Shown: positions 40,588 through 51,525 of the stretch, in pieces
How positions within the stretch are numbered: position 1 is the first letter of the stretch
Layout of the letters: every line of letters begins with the position of its first letter
From: Enterovibrio sp. JCM 19048
GTDB taxonomy: Bacteria; Pseudomonadota; Gammaproteobacteria; Enterobacterales; Vibrionaceae
Assembly (NCBI GenBank): GCA_001310415.1
Contig: BAXE01000007.1
Span: 62,001 to 126,000 of the forward strand
Length of the DNA: 64,000 bases
Direction: 5' to 3'
Program-made: the position numbers and the translations under genes
The notes under the pieces: generated by a model
Told to the model about the DNA's origin: nothing
The model's input: only the letters and a program-made list of their open reading frames with translations
Databases searched by the model: none

Positions 40588-41468
40588 ATACGGCAGTGCA
40601 AAGTGGCTATAACTTCGGCTATCTCGATGAGCAGACCAAACGCATGATCCGTCGTGCCTTACTCAAAGCCATCGCGATTCCCGGCTATCAGGTGCCATTT
40701 GGCGGCCGTGAAATGCCCATGCCTTATGGCTGGGGAACCGGGGGTATTCAAATTACAGCGGCAATTATTGGCGAGCCTGACGTGCTGAAAGTGATTGATC
40801 AGGGCGCTGACGACACAACCAACGCCGTTTCTATCCGCCACTTCTTTGAAAAAGTAGCGGGCGTCGAGACCACGGAAAAGACAGAACAAGCGACGCTGAT
40901 CCAAACCCGCCACCGCATCCCGGAAAAAGCGCTTAAAGAAGGGCAGATCCTTGTTTATCAGGTGCCCATTCCGGAGCCATTGCGGTTTATCGAACCGCGG
41001 GAAACGGAAACCCGCAAAATGCATGGTCTTGAAGAGTATGGCGTGATGCACGTGAAGCTGTATGAAGATATTGCGCGCTATGGACATATATCGACGTCCT
41101 ACGCCTATCCGGTTCGCGTCAATGGCCGCTACATCATGGACCCGTCGCCCATTCCAAAATTCGATAATCCGAAAATGGATCAAATTCCCGCTTTGCAACT
41201 TTTCGGCGCAGGCCGCGAGAAACGCATCTATGCCATTCCGCCTTATACCGATGTGAAAAGCCTCGACTTTGAAGACCATCCGTTTGAGGTGCAGCAATGG
41301 GACGAGCCGTGTTGCATTTGTGGCTCGACCACAAGCTTTCTGGATGAAGTCGTCACGGACGACAAAGGCAGCCGGATTTTTGTCTGTTCCGATACCAACT
41401 ACTGCCATGAGCAGCAGGCAAGGAATCAACAGCAAGCTGTAGAAAAGGAGACTATCGCGTGTCAGTAA
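40584..41468 (+). CDS. phnJ: PhnJ, C-P lyase radical-SAM enzyme
   Basis: Intact 294 residues. Cleaves the carbon-phosphorus bond using a 4Fe-4S cluster and SAM. The C-terminal Cys cluster CCICGSTTSFLDEV then FVCSDTNYC holds the residues needed for cluster binding and for the thiyl radical. GWGTGGIQITAAIIGEPDVLKVIDQGADDTTNA is highly conserved in the family. Confidence 0.96.
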   Translation: MNTAVQSGYNFGYLDEQTKRMIRRALLKAIAIPGYQVPFGGREMPMPYGWGTGGIQITAAIIGEPDVLKVIDQGADDTTNAVSIRHFFEKVAGVETTEKTEQATLIQTRHRIPEKALKEGQILVYQVPIPEPLRFIEPRETETRKMHGLEEYGVMHVKLYEDIARYGHISTSYAYPVRVNGRYIMDPSPIPKFDNPKMDQIPALQLFGAGREKRIYAIPPYTDVKSLDFEDHPFEVQQWDEPCCICGSTTSFLDEVVTDDKGSRIFVCSDTNYCHEQQARNQQQAVEKETIACQ

Positions 41469-42292
41469 CAGAGTTGAGTCGCAACAGCGCGATCATGCCA
41501 ACCCCAACCCTAAACCCAACAGTGCAGCCATTGCTGGATGTATCTGGGATCACCAAGCTTTACCAACCGGGCAAGGGGTGTCAGGACATTTCCTTTGATT
41601 TGTGGCCAGGTGAAGTGCTGGGCATTGTCGGTGAATCTGGTTCGGGGAAAAGTACCTTGCTGCGTGTGCTTTCCGGGCGGGAAGCACCGGATTCAGGCTC
41701 GGTGAATTACCAGTTTGAAAACGGTTCGCAAGCCAGTCTCTATGACCTTTCCGAAAGCGATCGCCGACGCTTGCTCCGGACTGACTGGGGCGTTGTACAC
41801 CAACATCCGATGGATGGATTAAGACCGCGCGTTTCTGCCGGCGGCAATATTGGCGAACGGCTAATGGCGGTAGGAAACCGTCACTATGGTGATATCCGCA
41901 ATCAGGCGCTGGACTGGCTTTCCCAGGTTGAGATCCCGACAGATCGCATCGACGACATGCCAATCACTTTCTCCGGCGGCATGCAGCAGCGCCTGCAAAT
42001 TGCCCGCAACCTTGTCACCCATCCAAGGTTGATTTTTATGGATGAACCGACCGGCGGGCTGGATGTGTCCGTTCAGGCAAGGTTACTGGATTTAATCCGC
42101 AATCTGGTGACAGATTTAGGGCTTTCCGTGGTGATTGTGACCCATGATTTGGCCGTCGCACGCTTGCTGGCACACCGTTTGGTGGTGATGAAAGAGAGCC
42201 GGATTGTTGAGAGTGGACTGACAGATCAGGTCTTGGATGACCCACAACATCCGTACACCCAGTTGCTCGTTTCTTCGGTTTTGCAGGGGTAG
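41459..42292 (+). CDS. phnK: PhnK, ABC-type ATPase of the C-P lyase complex
   Basis: Intact. GTG start at 41459 overlaps the end of phnJ by 10 bases; ATG 41495 is the alternative. Walker [10 protein letters not shown], signature [10 protein letters not shown], Walker [38 protein letters not shown] is characteristic of PhnK. It docks on PhnJ in the core complex and is not a transporter subunit. An N-terminal extension of about 20 residues (polar, Pro-rich) is unusual compared with E. coli. Confidence 0.93.
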   Translation: MSVTELSRNSAIMPTPTLNPTVQPLLDVSGITKLYQPGKGCQDISFDLWPGEVLGIVGESGSGKSTLLRVLSGREAPDSGSVNYQFENGSQASLYDLSESDRRRLLRTDWGVVHQHPMDGLRPRVSAGGNIGERLMAVGNRHYGDIRNQALDWLSQVEIPTDRIDDMPITFSGGMQQRLQIARNLVTHPRLIFMDEPTGGLDVSVQARLLDLIRNLVTDLGLSVVIVTHDLAVARLLAHRLVVMKESRIVESGLTDQVLDDPQHPYTQLLVSSVLQG

Positions 42293-42299
42293 GGAAGCC

Positions 42300-43049
42300 A
42301 TGAGTTTCACAAACATGACAACAATGCTGGACGTAAAAAACGTTAGCAAAACATTCGTTCTCCACAATCAGGACAGTGTCAGGTTGCCGGTATTGGCCGA
42401 TTCCAGTTTCTCGGTCGATAAAGGCGAGTGCGTGGTATTGCTTGGGCGCTCCGGTGCGGGGAAAAGCACCTTACTCCGTGCGCTCTATGCGAACTATCTC
42501 GTCGATGGTGGCGAGATCAAGGTGCGCCATACTGATAGATCCAACAAAGAGCAATGGATTGATATTGCCAATGCGCTGCCAAGGGACATTCTGGATGTAC
42601 GCAAGAAAACCTTGGGTTGGGTCAGCCAGTTTCTCCGGGTTATTCCCCGTATCAGTGCGCTGGATGTGGTTTGCCAACCGCTGGTGGAACAAGGGGAAAG
42701 CAAGAAAACCGCGAGGGAGAAAGCAGGCGCCATGCTCAAGCGCCTGAATGTGCCTGAGCATCTTTGGCAACTGGCTCCAGCCACGTTTTCCGGCGGCGAG
42801 CAGCAGCGCGTGAACATCGCTAGGGGTTTTATTGTCGATTCTCCTGTGCTCTTGCTGGATGAACCGACAGCATCGCTGGATGAAAGAAACCGGGAAGTGG
42901 TAATTGAGCTCATTTTGGAAGCCAAGCAACGCGGGGCAGCCATTGTCGGTATTTTCCACGATGAATATGTGCGCCAGCGTGTGGCGAACCACTACTACGA
43001 CATTTCAACGGCAACACTGATTAAAGCGGAAGGGAAGGAAGTGCAATGA
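42300..43049 (+). CDS. phnL: PhnL, ABC-type ATPase of the C-P lyase pathway
   Basis: Intact 249 residues from ATG 42300 (AGGGA upstream). Walker [10 protein letters not shown], signature [15 protein letters not shown], Walker [14 protein letters not shown]-loop IFHDEYVR as in PhnL. Required with PhnGHI for the first step of the pathway. The stop overlaps the phnM start as ATGA. Confidence 0.94.
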   Translation: MSFTNMTTMLDVKNVSKTFVLHNQDSVRLPVLADSSFSVDKGECVVLLGRSGAGKSTLLRALYANYLVDGGEIKVRHTDRSNKEQWIDIANALPRDILDVRKKTLGWVSQFLRVIPRISALDVVCQPLVEQGESKKTAREKAGAMLKRLNVPEHLWQLAPATFSGGEQQRVNIARGFIVDSPVLLLDEPTASLDERNREVVIELILEAKQRGAAIVGIFHDEYVRQRVANHYYDISTATLIKAEGKEVQ

Positions 43050-44181
43050 TCATTACCAATGTTCAACTGGTGTTGGAAGACGATGTCATCAATGGCTCGT
43101 TGGAAGTTGAAATGGCGTGATTCGCGCCATGTCTGATTCGCCAAGCCAGCAACCGGGCGCGATTGATGGTAATCAGGGTTGGTTGATGCCGGGCTTGATT
43201 GAACTTCACACCGACAACCTCGAAAAGTATTTCACGCCACGCCCAAAGGTCAGCTGGCCGCCGTTTTCAGCCATGGCGGCACACGACGCACAATTGATTG
43301 GCGCAGGTATCACCACTGTTTTAGATGCGATTGCAGTGGGTGATGTGCGCGATGGTGGTCACCGTCAGGAAAACCTCGATAACATGATCAACACTATTGT
43401 CCAGAGTGGTGAAAGAGGTCTGAACCGCGCCGAGCATTTTGTCCATATCCGCTGTGAGTTGCCCCATCATTCCACCGTGGAACTGGCATTGCGCTATCTT
43501 GATTTGGAGCAAACCCATATGGTGTCACTGATGGACCATTCGCCGGGTCAGCGTCAGTTCGTCAATCTCGACAAGTATTACGAATATTATCAGGGGAAAT
43601 ACAACCTCAGTGACGACGAAATGGCAGCGTTTGAAAAAGACCAGCGCGAGCAGTCTGCGCAATGGTCAGACAGCAACCGACGCACGATTGCAGAGCTGTG
43701 TCACGCTAAAAGGATTCCCCTTGCCAGCCACGACGATGCAACCCGTGCTCATGTCGAAGAATCCCGCGAGCTAGGCATGGTGTTGGCGGAATTCCCGACC
43801 ACGGTGGAAGCCGCGCAGCGCTCGCACGAACTGGGTTTGAAAGTGATGATGGGTGCCCCGAACGTGGTTCGCGGTGGTTCGCATTCAGGCAATGTGGCGG
43901 CACACGAACTGGCATCGCTCGGCGTGTTGGATGCACTTTCGTCTGACTACATTCCGGCAAGCCTGCTGGAAGCCGTTTTCCGTCTCGCGGACGACGAACG
44001 AAACGATATGGATTTGGCCGCCGCTGCAACGCTGGCCACGAAAAAGCCCGCATCAGCGCTGGGTCTGGCAGACCGGGGCGTGATCAAAGAGGGGATGCGA
44101 GCCGATATGTTGCTGGTGGAGCGTCATTTCAACCAGCCGTATGTGCAGCAAGTGTGGCGCTCCGGTCGTCGTGTGTTCTAA
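43046..44181 (+). CDS. phnM: PhnM, ribose-1-phosphonate triphosphate pyrophosphohydrolase (frameshifted near start)
   Basis: Amidohydrolase-fold enzyme that removes pyrophosphate before the PhnJ step. The N-terminal part [22 protein letters not shown] is joined, after adding one A to the AAA run near 43113, to [11 protein letters not shown]. Key segments: [13 protein letters not shown] with metal His and Asp, [12 protein letters not shown], and [13 protein letters not shown]. About 378 residues in all. Confidence 0.93.
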
Positions 44182-44192
44182 GGCGGAGATAT

Positions 44193-44782
44193 ATGCCGAA
44201 ATTGTTTTATGTGCTGGGCGCATCCGGTGCGGGGAAGGATTCATTGATTGATGCGGTAAGAGATCAGTTCTCCGATCGCCTGATGGTGGCACACCGTTAC
44301 ATCACACGTCCTGCTTCCGCAGGCAGTGAAAACCATGTGGCGCTTTCCGATGCGGAATTTGATCTTCGGGTCGAACGTGGGCTGTTCACCATGCAGTGGC
44401 GCGCCAACGGTATGCGCTATGGCGTGGGCAGGGAGGTGGAAAACTGGCTGGAAGCTGGCTGGATGTCATGGTGAATGGCTCCCGCGCCTACCTTCCTTTG
44501 GCTCAAGGGCTGTTTGGCAAGCAACTGGAAGTGGTATGGATTTCTGTTTCCCAGCAAGTGTTGCGTGAAAGGCTGGAAACGCGGGGCAGGGAATCGGCTG
44601 AAGAGATTGCCCAGCGCTTGGAGAGGGCAGTCGAATATGAGTCGTTGAAACCACATGATGCGATTTGTCTTGATAACAGCGGTGTGTTGGCAGATACAGT
44701 GGCGCAGTTTGCGTGTAGGCTGGATCAAAAGCTTTGTCAGACGTACAGCGCACAAAACCGTGCAAAAGCAGTGAAGCTCTGA
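44193..44782 (+). CDS. phnN: PhnN, ribose 1,5-bisphosphate phosphokinase (frameshifted)
   Basis: Makes PRPP from ribose 1,5-bisphosphate, the last step for the ribose part. P-loop GASGAGKDSLIDAVR, then HRYITRPASAGSENHVALS, like guanylate kinases. One base missing near 44461 restores WLEAGLDVMVNGSRAYLP. About 196 residues. Starts 12 bases after phnM with GGCGGAG before the ATG. Confidence 0.93.
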
Positions 44783-44846
44783 CAATAAGCGATTAACTTT
44801 ATGACATCGGGTTTTCTTGGCTTCTCAACCACTCATGGAAGGACAA

Positions 44847-45605
44847 ATGTTGCGACTGACTTTGCTGGGTACCGGTGCCGCGGGAGGCGTGCCGCTTTAT
44901 GGATGTGAGTGTCCGGCGTGCAAGAGGGCAACAGAACACCCCACCTTCGAGCGAAAGCCCTGCTCAGCCATGGTGGAATGGGGAAATGGAAGCGCCAAGG
45001 AACGCTTGCTGATTGATGCAGGGTTGATGGACTTACACTCGCGCTTTCCGGCAGAAACTTACCACGGTTTTTTGCTCACCCACTTCCATGTAGACCACGT
45101 TCAGGGATTGTTTCACCTGCGCTGGGGTACGGCTTCCCCCATCCCAGTGTGGTGCCCACCGGACGATCAGGGCTGCGCCGATCTGCTCAAGCATTCCGGT
45201 TGCCTGAACTTCCTGCCGACGATGACGCATGGAGAGCCGGAGAACATTAACGGTCTTCGTGTTACGCCGCTGCAAATGGCACATTCACGCCCAACGTTTG
45301 GCTATCTGTTGGAATACGGTGTGAAAAATATCGCTTATCTGACCGATACCGACGGACTTCCAGAAAATACGCTGTCATTTTTGAGTGAACTCCCACCGCT
45401 GGATGCGCTGATCGTTGACTGCTCTTTTCCGCCTGACCATTCAGGGCGAAACCACAACAACATCAACACCGTTACGCAAATCTACCTGGATTTGGCGCCC
45501 AAACGCCTGATTATCACCCATCTCGGTCATGATCTTGATGCTTGGCTGATGGAGCATGGCGTGCCTGAATGGCTCGAAATAGGCCGGGATGGAATGACGG
45601 TTTAA
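44847..45605 (+). CDS. phnP: PhnP, 5-phosphoribosyl 1,2-cyclic phosphate phosphodiesterase
   Basis: Intact 252 residues from ATG 44847 (AAGGA upstream). Metallo-beta-lactamase fold with THFHVDHVQG metal motif, GTGAAGGVPLYGCECPACK (extra zinc-binding Cys as in E. coli PhnP), LTDTDGLPENT and THLGHDLDAW. Opens the cyclic ribosyl phosphate released by PhnJ to ribose 1,5-bisphosphate. It is the last phn gene; there is no phnO here. Confidence 0.95.
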   Translation: MLRLTLLGTGAAGGVPLYGCECPACKRATEHPTFERKPCSAMVEWGNGSAKERLLIDAGLMDLHSRFPAETYHGFLLTHFHVDHVQGLFHLRWGTASPIPVWCPPDDQGCADLLKHSGCLNFLPTMTHGEPENINGLRVTPLQMAHSRPTFGYLLEYGVKNIAYLTDTDGLPENTLSFLSELPPLDALIVDCSFPPDHSGRNHNNINTVTQIYLDLAPKRLIITHLGHDLDAWLMEHGVPEWLEIGRDGMTV

Positions 45606-45650
45606 CGTCACCATTTCCGCGTTTTCAAAGAACGCTTTGAGCCAGAAGGC

Positions 45651-46858
45651 TTAGGGCGAGGCTTTAAAGTTCCCTTCTTCATCCAGCTGGTTTTTCTCAG
45701 AAAAGCCAGCCCTGATCAGTCCGCTGCCAAGAATACCCACACAGACCAGCAGCAAACCAAGATGCCATGCTTTGCTCATGCCCAGCGCCATCAACCCCAT
45801 ACTCAGCAGGGAAGCCGTGACCATTTGCATTGCACCACCCAGTGCTGCCGTGGTGCCTGCTTTGTCCCGAAATGGCAACAGCAGCTGGGATTGGGCGCAG
45901 GGGAAGGCGATACCGTTTGCCACCACCATCAGGAATTGCCCTGCAATCACCGACCATGCAGTAAGCGGTGCGACAATCAGCCAGATACCGGCAATTGCAT
46001 GTAAATACGGGGCAACTTTGAGCATCCGTTCTGAGCCCAGTTTTGGACGTAGCCTGTTGCAAATCGCCCCACCTAAAAGCAGGCCGAATGCCGGGATCAG
46101 CGCCCAGATAGCATATTCATCACTCGTCATGCCGATTTGCACCTGCATGATGAAAGGAATAACTGAGATGGAGACAACCACCATGCTGTAATTCAGCCAG
46201 CCAATGCCGGAAAAGCTGATGAAATAGCTGGATGTAATCAGTTGCTTGTAGTTACCAAGTACGGTTTTCAGGTTGGGTACATGGCTTTTGGTATTCACAG
46301 TTTCTTTGAAGCTGAATACAAGGATCAACCAGACAATGGCGATGTAGATCAGCATGACAACAAACACGGACAGCCAACCAAAATGGAAGTTAACAAATCC
46401 GCCAATCACAGGTGCGACAATTGGACTGAACGACGCGACGATACCGAGCCAGGTCATGGCTGAGCCAAATGTTGATAGGAGTAGCTATCGCGCAATGACG
46501 CCCGCGACAGCACCGAGCAGCATCCCGCACCGAGGCCTTGTAAAAAGCGCCCCCAAAGGAGCAGGGAAAAGTTATCGACACCGCTGACAGTCAGCACCAA
46601 TCCGGCAATAGAAATGGCGATACCCAGAAGCAATACAGGTTTGCGGCCAATGGCATCAGAAAGGGGGCCATAAAGCAGTTGAGAAGGGCCAAATCCGAGC
46701 AGATAAAATGAGATCAGTCGCTGGACTTGCTCAGCGTTTAACGAAAAGTTCTGTGCAATGGAAGGCAACGCGGGAAACAACAAACCCACACTGAGCTGAC
46801 CAATACTGACAATCAGACAAGCGAGTAAAACAGGGCGAAGGGGAAAGCTAGACGGCAT
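45651..46858 (-). CDS. MFS drug-efflux transporter, Bcr/CflA-like (frameshifted)
   Basis: About 402 residues with twelve expected membrane helices. GFGPSQLLYGPLSDAIGRKPVLLLG is the loop 2-3 motif of the drug:H+ antiporter DHA1 group, with LLFPALPSIAQ at helix 1. The frame breaks near 46460 between SLRDSYSYQHLAQ and TWLGIVASFSPIVAPVIGGF (motif C-like). Convergent with phnP, and same strand as the LuxR-type gene upstream of it, with 100 bases between. Substrate unknown. Confidence 0.88.
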
Positions 46859-46958
46859 GAAACGGACTCCTTATGGCTCCATTATCACCGTAAAAACAAA
46901 AACCTATTTAAGAATTCCTGGCAGTGGTTTCTTTCCGCTGTGGAATGAATCAACACCG

Positions 46959-47707
46959 CTAGAGAATATTATTCCGGAGTACAAATTTGGTGAGATCGGT
47001 GCCTTTCTCTAGCGATAATCTCTCTGCGATCCGGTATTTGTAGGTTTCAATTGTTCTTGTGCTCAGGTTCAGTGCGCTGGCGATTTCCCGGGTTGAAAGG
47101 CCTGCTCCAATCAGTCTCAGTGTTTCATACTGACGTGGCGTCAACTGTTCCAGCATCGCGTGCTCTTGAATGTAGCAGCAGTTGATAGTGTTTAAGGATG
47201 CGAGAAGCTGGATTTTTGCCACAGCATTACCCAAACTTGAGCAAGCAGCGTCAGACTGTCGAGGTACTCCTGGCTGGTCTCCACGTGTTTGAAATAAGCA
47301 ATACTGACCCCCGCGTAGACTTCTTCAAAGCAGACGATAGGAATATTGCCATATTGCTTCACGCCTTCTTTTCCTAATGAAGCCAACCATTTCAGTTCGC
47401 TCTTTGCGATGGTTTTTTCATCATAAAAATACCACCCGCGACGCTTGTTTAATGACGTCAGAAATTTATCGATCTCCAAGCTTTTGTAGTATTCAACGGG
47501 CAGTCTTTTGTGGCTATAACGGGTGACAGTGATCAGGTCATTGGCGTCAATTTTGACCTTGGACATCGGAAAAATAGCCGTTCTGTCAATATCAAACACC
47601 TCCAGCGCTTCTTGGATATTGCTCAGTATGGTTTCCTGCAAAGTCTCTTTAGGGCTGCTTAACAGCTTTTGTTGGGACTGGAAGACGAATTCTAGATAGG
47701 GGTTCAA
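46959..47707 (-). CDS. LuxR-type transcriptional regulator (frameshifted)
   Basis: About 248 residues. The N-terminal 170 residues look like a GAF/PAS-like sensor (ALEVFDIDRTAIFPMSK, WYFYDEKTIAKSELKWLAS, VCFEEVYAGVSIAYF). The C-terminal LuxR helix-turn-helix has LTPRQYETLRLIGAGLSTREIASALNLS then TIETYKYRIAERLS. One break near 47217 separates them. The sensor part is not the acyl-homoserine-lactone type. It is divergent from the sulfatase operon, with 284 bases between, and is the best candidate for its regulator. Confidence 0.88.
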
Positions 47708-47915
47708 GGAAATACCGGAGCCAAATGAAGTTAGTTGCAGAGGATTATGTCAGAACAAACAAAGGATTATATCACCAATGATGTTTCCTTAAGGTTCCTG
47801 CAAGCTTCCTTTATAAGATGTAGATGGATTGTGTTTATGATGTTTCAACCGCACTTGCGGTGATTATCTAAACGTGATTCAGGCCACATATGGGATTGGC
47901 CTCTCAAAAAATTGT

Positions 47916-47930
47916 CGTAGTTCTACTACG
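47916..47930. promoter_or_regulatory. Candidate operator upstream of the sulfatase gene
   Basis: CGTAGT and ACTACG are perfect inverted repeats around TCT, about 60 bases before the sulfatase start and 210 bases from the divergent LuxR-type gene. LuxR-family activators bind such short dyads. Assignment is by position only. Confidence 0.45.
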
Positions 47931-47991
47931 TGTGATGTTGAGCACTTCATCTAAATTCATCGCCGAATCAATCCAATAGACGGGTTTTACG

Positions 47992-49569
47992 ATGAATAAA
48001 CAAAATATCCTAACCTTAGCGACGGGCGCGGTTTTAGCGTCTACTGCGACTACGGCAATGGCGACCACAGATACCAGCCGGCCAAACATCCTGGCAATTT
48101 GGGGTGACGACATTGGTATGGACAATATCAGTGCCTACACCCGTGGACAGGCAGGTCACTGGACACCAAACATTGACCGCATCGCCAACGAAGGCGTGCT
48201 GTTCACTGACTTCTATGGTGAGCAATCCTGTACAGCTGGCCGATCTGCATTTATTACCGGCCAGCACCCTATCCGTACCGGCCTGACCAAGGTTGGTATG
48301 CCGGGCGCGAAAGAGGGCATTCGAAAAGAAGACCCTACGCTTGCGACCATGCTGAAAGAAGAGGGCTATCTGACTGGCCAATTTGGTAAAAACCACCTTG
48401 GCGATTTGGATGAGCAACTTCCAACCAACCACGGCTTTGATGAGTTCTTCGGCAACTTGTATCACCTGAATGCAGAAGAAGAACCAGAGCATCCGGATTA
48501 CCCGCAAGACGCCGCGTTCAAAAAACAATTTGGACCGCGTGGTGTTATCCACTCATTTGCAGACGGCAAAATCGAAGACACAGGCCCGTTAACGGTTAAG
48601 CGTATGGAAACCGTGGATGACGAGTTTGCTGCAGCGGCTGTTGACTTCATTGAGCGCGCTCACAAAGAGAAAAAGCCTTTCTTCGTGTGGTTTAACTCAA
48701 CGCGCATGCATGTGTGGACTCACCTGAAAGAAGAATCTCAGGGTATTTCCAAACGTGGCGGCCTTTACGGCGACGGTATGATCGAGCATGACAACCATGT
48801 CGGTATGTTGCTGGACAAGCTGGATGAGCTGAAGATTGCTGACAACACCATCGTTTCTTACACCACGGATAACGGTGCAGAGAAGCTGTCTTGGCCTGAT
48901 GGCGGTACGGTGCGTTTCCGCGGTGAGAAAAACTCCTCTTGGGAAGGTGGTTTCCGTGTACCGGCAATGGTGCGTTGGCCAGGCAAGATCCCTGCGGGTC
49001 AAGTCGTAAACGAAATGGCAGCGCACAACGACTGGGTGCCAACCTTTATGGCTGCTGTGGGTGAAGAAAAGATTGTTGCAGAGTTGAAGAAAGGCAAAAC
49101 CCTGCAAGGTCAGAAATACAAGGTTCATCTGGATGGATACAACCTACTGCCAAAACTGATGGAAGGTAAATCAACCACGGCAGACGACAACAGCAACTGG
49201 CCGCGCAAGAACTTCTTCTATGCGGCTGATGATGGTCACATCTCAGCAGTTCGCATGGGCGACTGGAAAGTCATGTTCACCGTGAACAATTGCCATAGCA
49301 TTGAGACTTGGCAGTGTCAGTTCGAACCACTTCGTTTGCCTCTAATCATGAACTTGCGTCAAGACCCATATGAAGTTGCAGAACTAGAGGGTATTGGTTA
49401 TTCAAAATGGCGCGTCGAACATATCCCATATATGTACATGGCGGCTGCTCAAACCTCTGAATTCCTAAACACCTTCGTGGAATTCCCACCACGTCAGGTA
49501 CCTGGCAGTTTCTCTGTCGACAAGATCGTCGAGAAGATGGGTATCTGGGAACGCGCGCAATACAAATAA
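47992..49569 (+). CDS. Periplasmic sulfatase, formylglycine-dependent
   Basis: Intact 525 residues; signal peptide to about residue 24 (TTAMA/TT). RPNILAIWGDDIGMDN carries the metal-binding Asp pair. The Cys-type sulfatase motif reads CTAGRSAFITGQ, in which Cys is converted to formylglycine; CxAGR suits both enzymes of the anaerobic maturase kind and FGE. GQFGKNHLGD gives the Lys and His of the active site, and YTTDNGAEKLSWPDGG the second metal loop. It hydrolyses sulfate esters, probably of algal or host polysaccharides or small aryl sulfates; substrate unknown. The radical-SAM maturase lies right downstream. Confidence 0.95.
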   Translation: MNKQNILTLATGAVLASTATTAMATTDTSRPNILAIWGDDIGMDNISAYTRGQAGHWTPNIDRIANEGVLFTDFYGEQSCTAGRSAFITGQHPIRTGLTKVGMPGAKEGIRKEDPTLATMLKEEGYLTGQFGKNHLGDLDEQLPTNHGFDEFFGNLYHLNAEEEPEHPDYPQDAAFKKQFGPRGVIHSFADGKIEDTGPLTVKRMETVDDEFAAAAVDFIERAHKEKKPFFVWFNSTRMHVWTHLKEESQGISKRGGLYGDGMIEHDNHVGMLLDKLDELKIADNTIVSYTTDNGAEKLSWPDGGTVRFRGEKNSSWEGGFRVPAMVRWPGKIPAGQVVNEMAAHNDWVPTFMAAVGEEKIVAELKKGKTLQGQKYKVHLDGYNLLPKLMEGKSTTADDNSNWPRKNFFYAADDGHISAVRMGDWKVMFTVNNCHSIETWQCQFEPLRLPLIMNLRQDPYEVAELEGIGYSKWRVEHIPYMYMAAAQTSEFLNTFVEFPPRQVPGSFSVDKIVEKMGIWERAQYK

Positions 49570-49584
49570 GTCGCGTATTGACAC

Positions 49585-49610
49585 CGGCAGGAGGCTTCTC
49601 CTGCCGTATT
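49585..49610 (+). terminator. Hairpin between sulfatase and maturase genes
   Basis: CGGCAGGAG and CTCCTGCCG form a perfect 9-bp stem with a 4-base loop, followed by TATTT. It should partly separate high sulfatase expression from lower expression of the genes downstream. Confidence 0.85.
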
Positions 49611-49674
49611 TCGCCTTGCTATCAGCACTTAAACCAAAACAAAAATAACAATAATTCGCCAAGGAATGTTTTAG

Positions 49675-50969
49675 ATGACCACGCAAAAGTTGCAGTCATT
49701 TGACCCAACAAAGACCATCAAGCGTCTGAATATTATGACCAAGCCAGCCGGGTCGAAATGCAATATCGACTGTCAGTATTGCTACTACCTGAGCAAAACA
49801 GCCTTACTTGCCAGGGAAGGGGAATGTGTTAAGCAGATGGATGAGGCTGCGCTAGAGCACTACATCCGAAGCTACATTGAACAGCAAAACTATCCGGAAA
49901 TCGTTTTTCATTGGCAGGGAGGTGAACCAACCCTGCTGGGTGTCAATTACTTCAGGGATGTGGTTCGTCTCCAGAAGCAATATTGCCCTGAGGGCGTCAC
50001 CATTCGCAACAATTTACAGACAAACGGCATTTTGCTTGATGATGAGTGGTGCCGATTTTTGGCTAAGAACAATTTCCTGGTTGGGTTGAGCATTGATGGG
50101 CCGGAGCTTATTCACAATACCTATCGCGTCAACCGGGCTGGGCGCGGTACGTTCGCACAAACGATGAAGGGCGTATCGTTTTTACATAAGCATGACGTGT
50201 CTTTCGCAACGCTAACCTGCGTAAACAATATCACTGCAGCCAATGCGCTGGAGGTTTACCGTTTTCTGCGCGATGTCGTGAAGTCTTCCCAAATGCAGTT
50301 CATCCCCATTGTTGAACCTAAAAGTTTCCGCCACACCGCGCCACAGCATTGGCAAGCCGAAGAAATTGTCTTTCAAGGCATGCCAGAAACAGAGCCAAGC
50401 CATCCCAACTCAATTGTCGAGCCTTGGTGCGTATCCGACCAACAATGGGGCGAATTCCTTTGCGCCGTGTTTGATGAGTGGCTGGAAAACGATATTGGTC
50501 AGATCAACGTGCCTTATTTTGAAGCGTGCGTAGAAGCATGGATGGGACGTGTAAACCGCTCTGCACCTTGGCACCAATGTGTGGCAAAGGCTTGGCTGTG
50601 GAAGCCAATGGCGATGTCTATTCCTGCGACCATTACGTCTATCCACAATACAAGCTCGGCAACATGTACCAGTCTACGTTGGACGAACTTCAGTTCTCGC
50701 CACGTCAGGAGAGCTTTGGTCGCGCGAAAGAAGGCGACCTGCCAAAACAGTGCCGTGAATGCAAATTTCAGTTTGCTTGCTTTGGTGAGTGTCCAAAAAA
50801 CCGTTTCCTCAAAACTTTGGAGGGAGAAACCGGCCTCAACTACCTGTGTGCAGGCTGGAAGCGCTTCTTCTCTCATGCTGACCCCTATATCGAGATGATC
50901 GTCAAATCGATGGGGTACAAAGTGCACCGACAAATCAATCGTGAAGCGATGGCGATAAGGTTTAATTAA
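49675..50969 (+). CDS. Anaerobic sulfatase maturase, radical SAM/SPASM (frameshifted)
   Basis: anSME-type enzyme that oxidises the sulfatase Cys to formylglycine without oxygen. The radical-SAM motif is CNIDCQYCYY (residues 29-38), then HWQGGEPTLLG and LSIDGPELIHNTYR. The SPASM domain near the C-terminus has CKFQFACFGECPKNRF, with further Cys in APMCGKGLAVEANGDVYSCDH. One base missing near 50555 joins the two parts. About 430 residues, typical. Its next gene starts in the stop codon (TAATG). Confidence 0.94.
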
Positions 50970-51520
50970 TGGTGATGGCGGTTGTGATAAAACGAACGAC
51001 GCGACGTGTTTGTCTGCTTGTTGCCTTGTGTGTGAGTCCGTCAGTATTTGCTGTTGAGTCGAAGATGGCGGCATTCAGTGATGCGCAGCAGCAAACTATC
51101 AGTGAATTTAAATCGCTGGCTTATACCACCATGGCGAGGCGATATACCCAGTATTCCAAACTGTTTAACCTGTGCCAGCAGCTGCCAGAGGATGCCGCTT
51201 GCGGGGAGCGTTATGACAGTGCTGAGTCTGAGTATCTGGCGGTGAAATCGGTTCACGGCGTGTTTTCTATGTTGTTGGAAGAAGGGATGACAAGGCTTCC
51301 CTTGCCAGAAATGGCCTATCGGGAAGTCTCAGATGCCCTGATTGATTTGGGTGTGATGCCAAAGCAAAACGTGGACTCAGCCATTGACGCCAATGCGTTG
51401 CTCGCCGTCGTACAACGTTGGCAACGCAAGCATCAATTGCCTGCCAGCGAGTACATCACCATGTTGGATTACGTGATGATCCGCACCGATGCTTTTGCGT
51501 CAGATATTCAGGTGCAGTAA
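50969..51520 (+). CDS. Exported protein of unknown function
   Basis: Intact 183 residues with a signal peptide (VCLLVALCVSPSVFAVES). The mature part is helical with two Cys (LFNLCQQLPEDAACGERY) that could form a disulfide. No family recognised. Translationally coupled to the maturase gene and 5 bases from the next gene, so it belongs to the same unit. Confidence 0.75.
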   Translation: MVMAVVIKRTTRRVCLLVALCVSPSVFAVESKMAAFSDAQQQTISEFKSLAYTTMARRYTQYSKLFNLCQQLPEDAACGERYDSAESEYLAVKSVHGVFSMLLEEGMTRLPLPEMAYREVSDALIDLGVMPKQNVDSAIDANALLAVVQRWQRKHQLPASEYITMLDYVMIRTDAFASDIQVQ

Positions 51521-51525
51521 CAGCG

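Noticed and set aside
44783-45650. A phnO acetyltransferase gene next to phnN or phnP
   Set aside because: The stretch is fully used by phnP; no GNAT-type frame is present on either strand.
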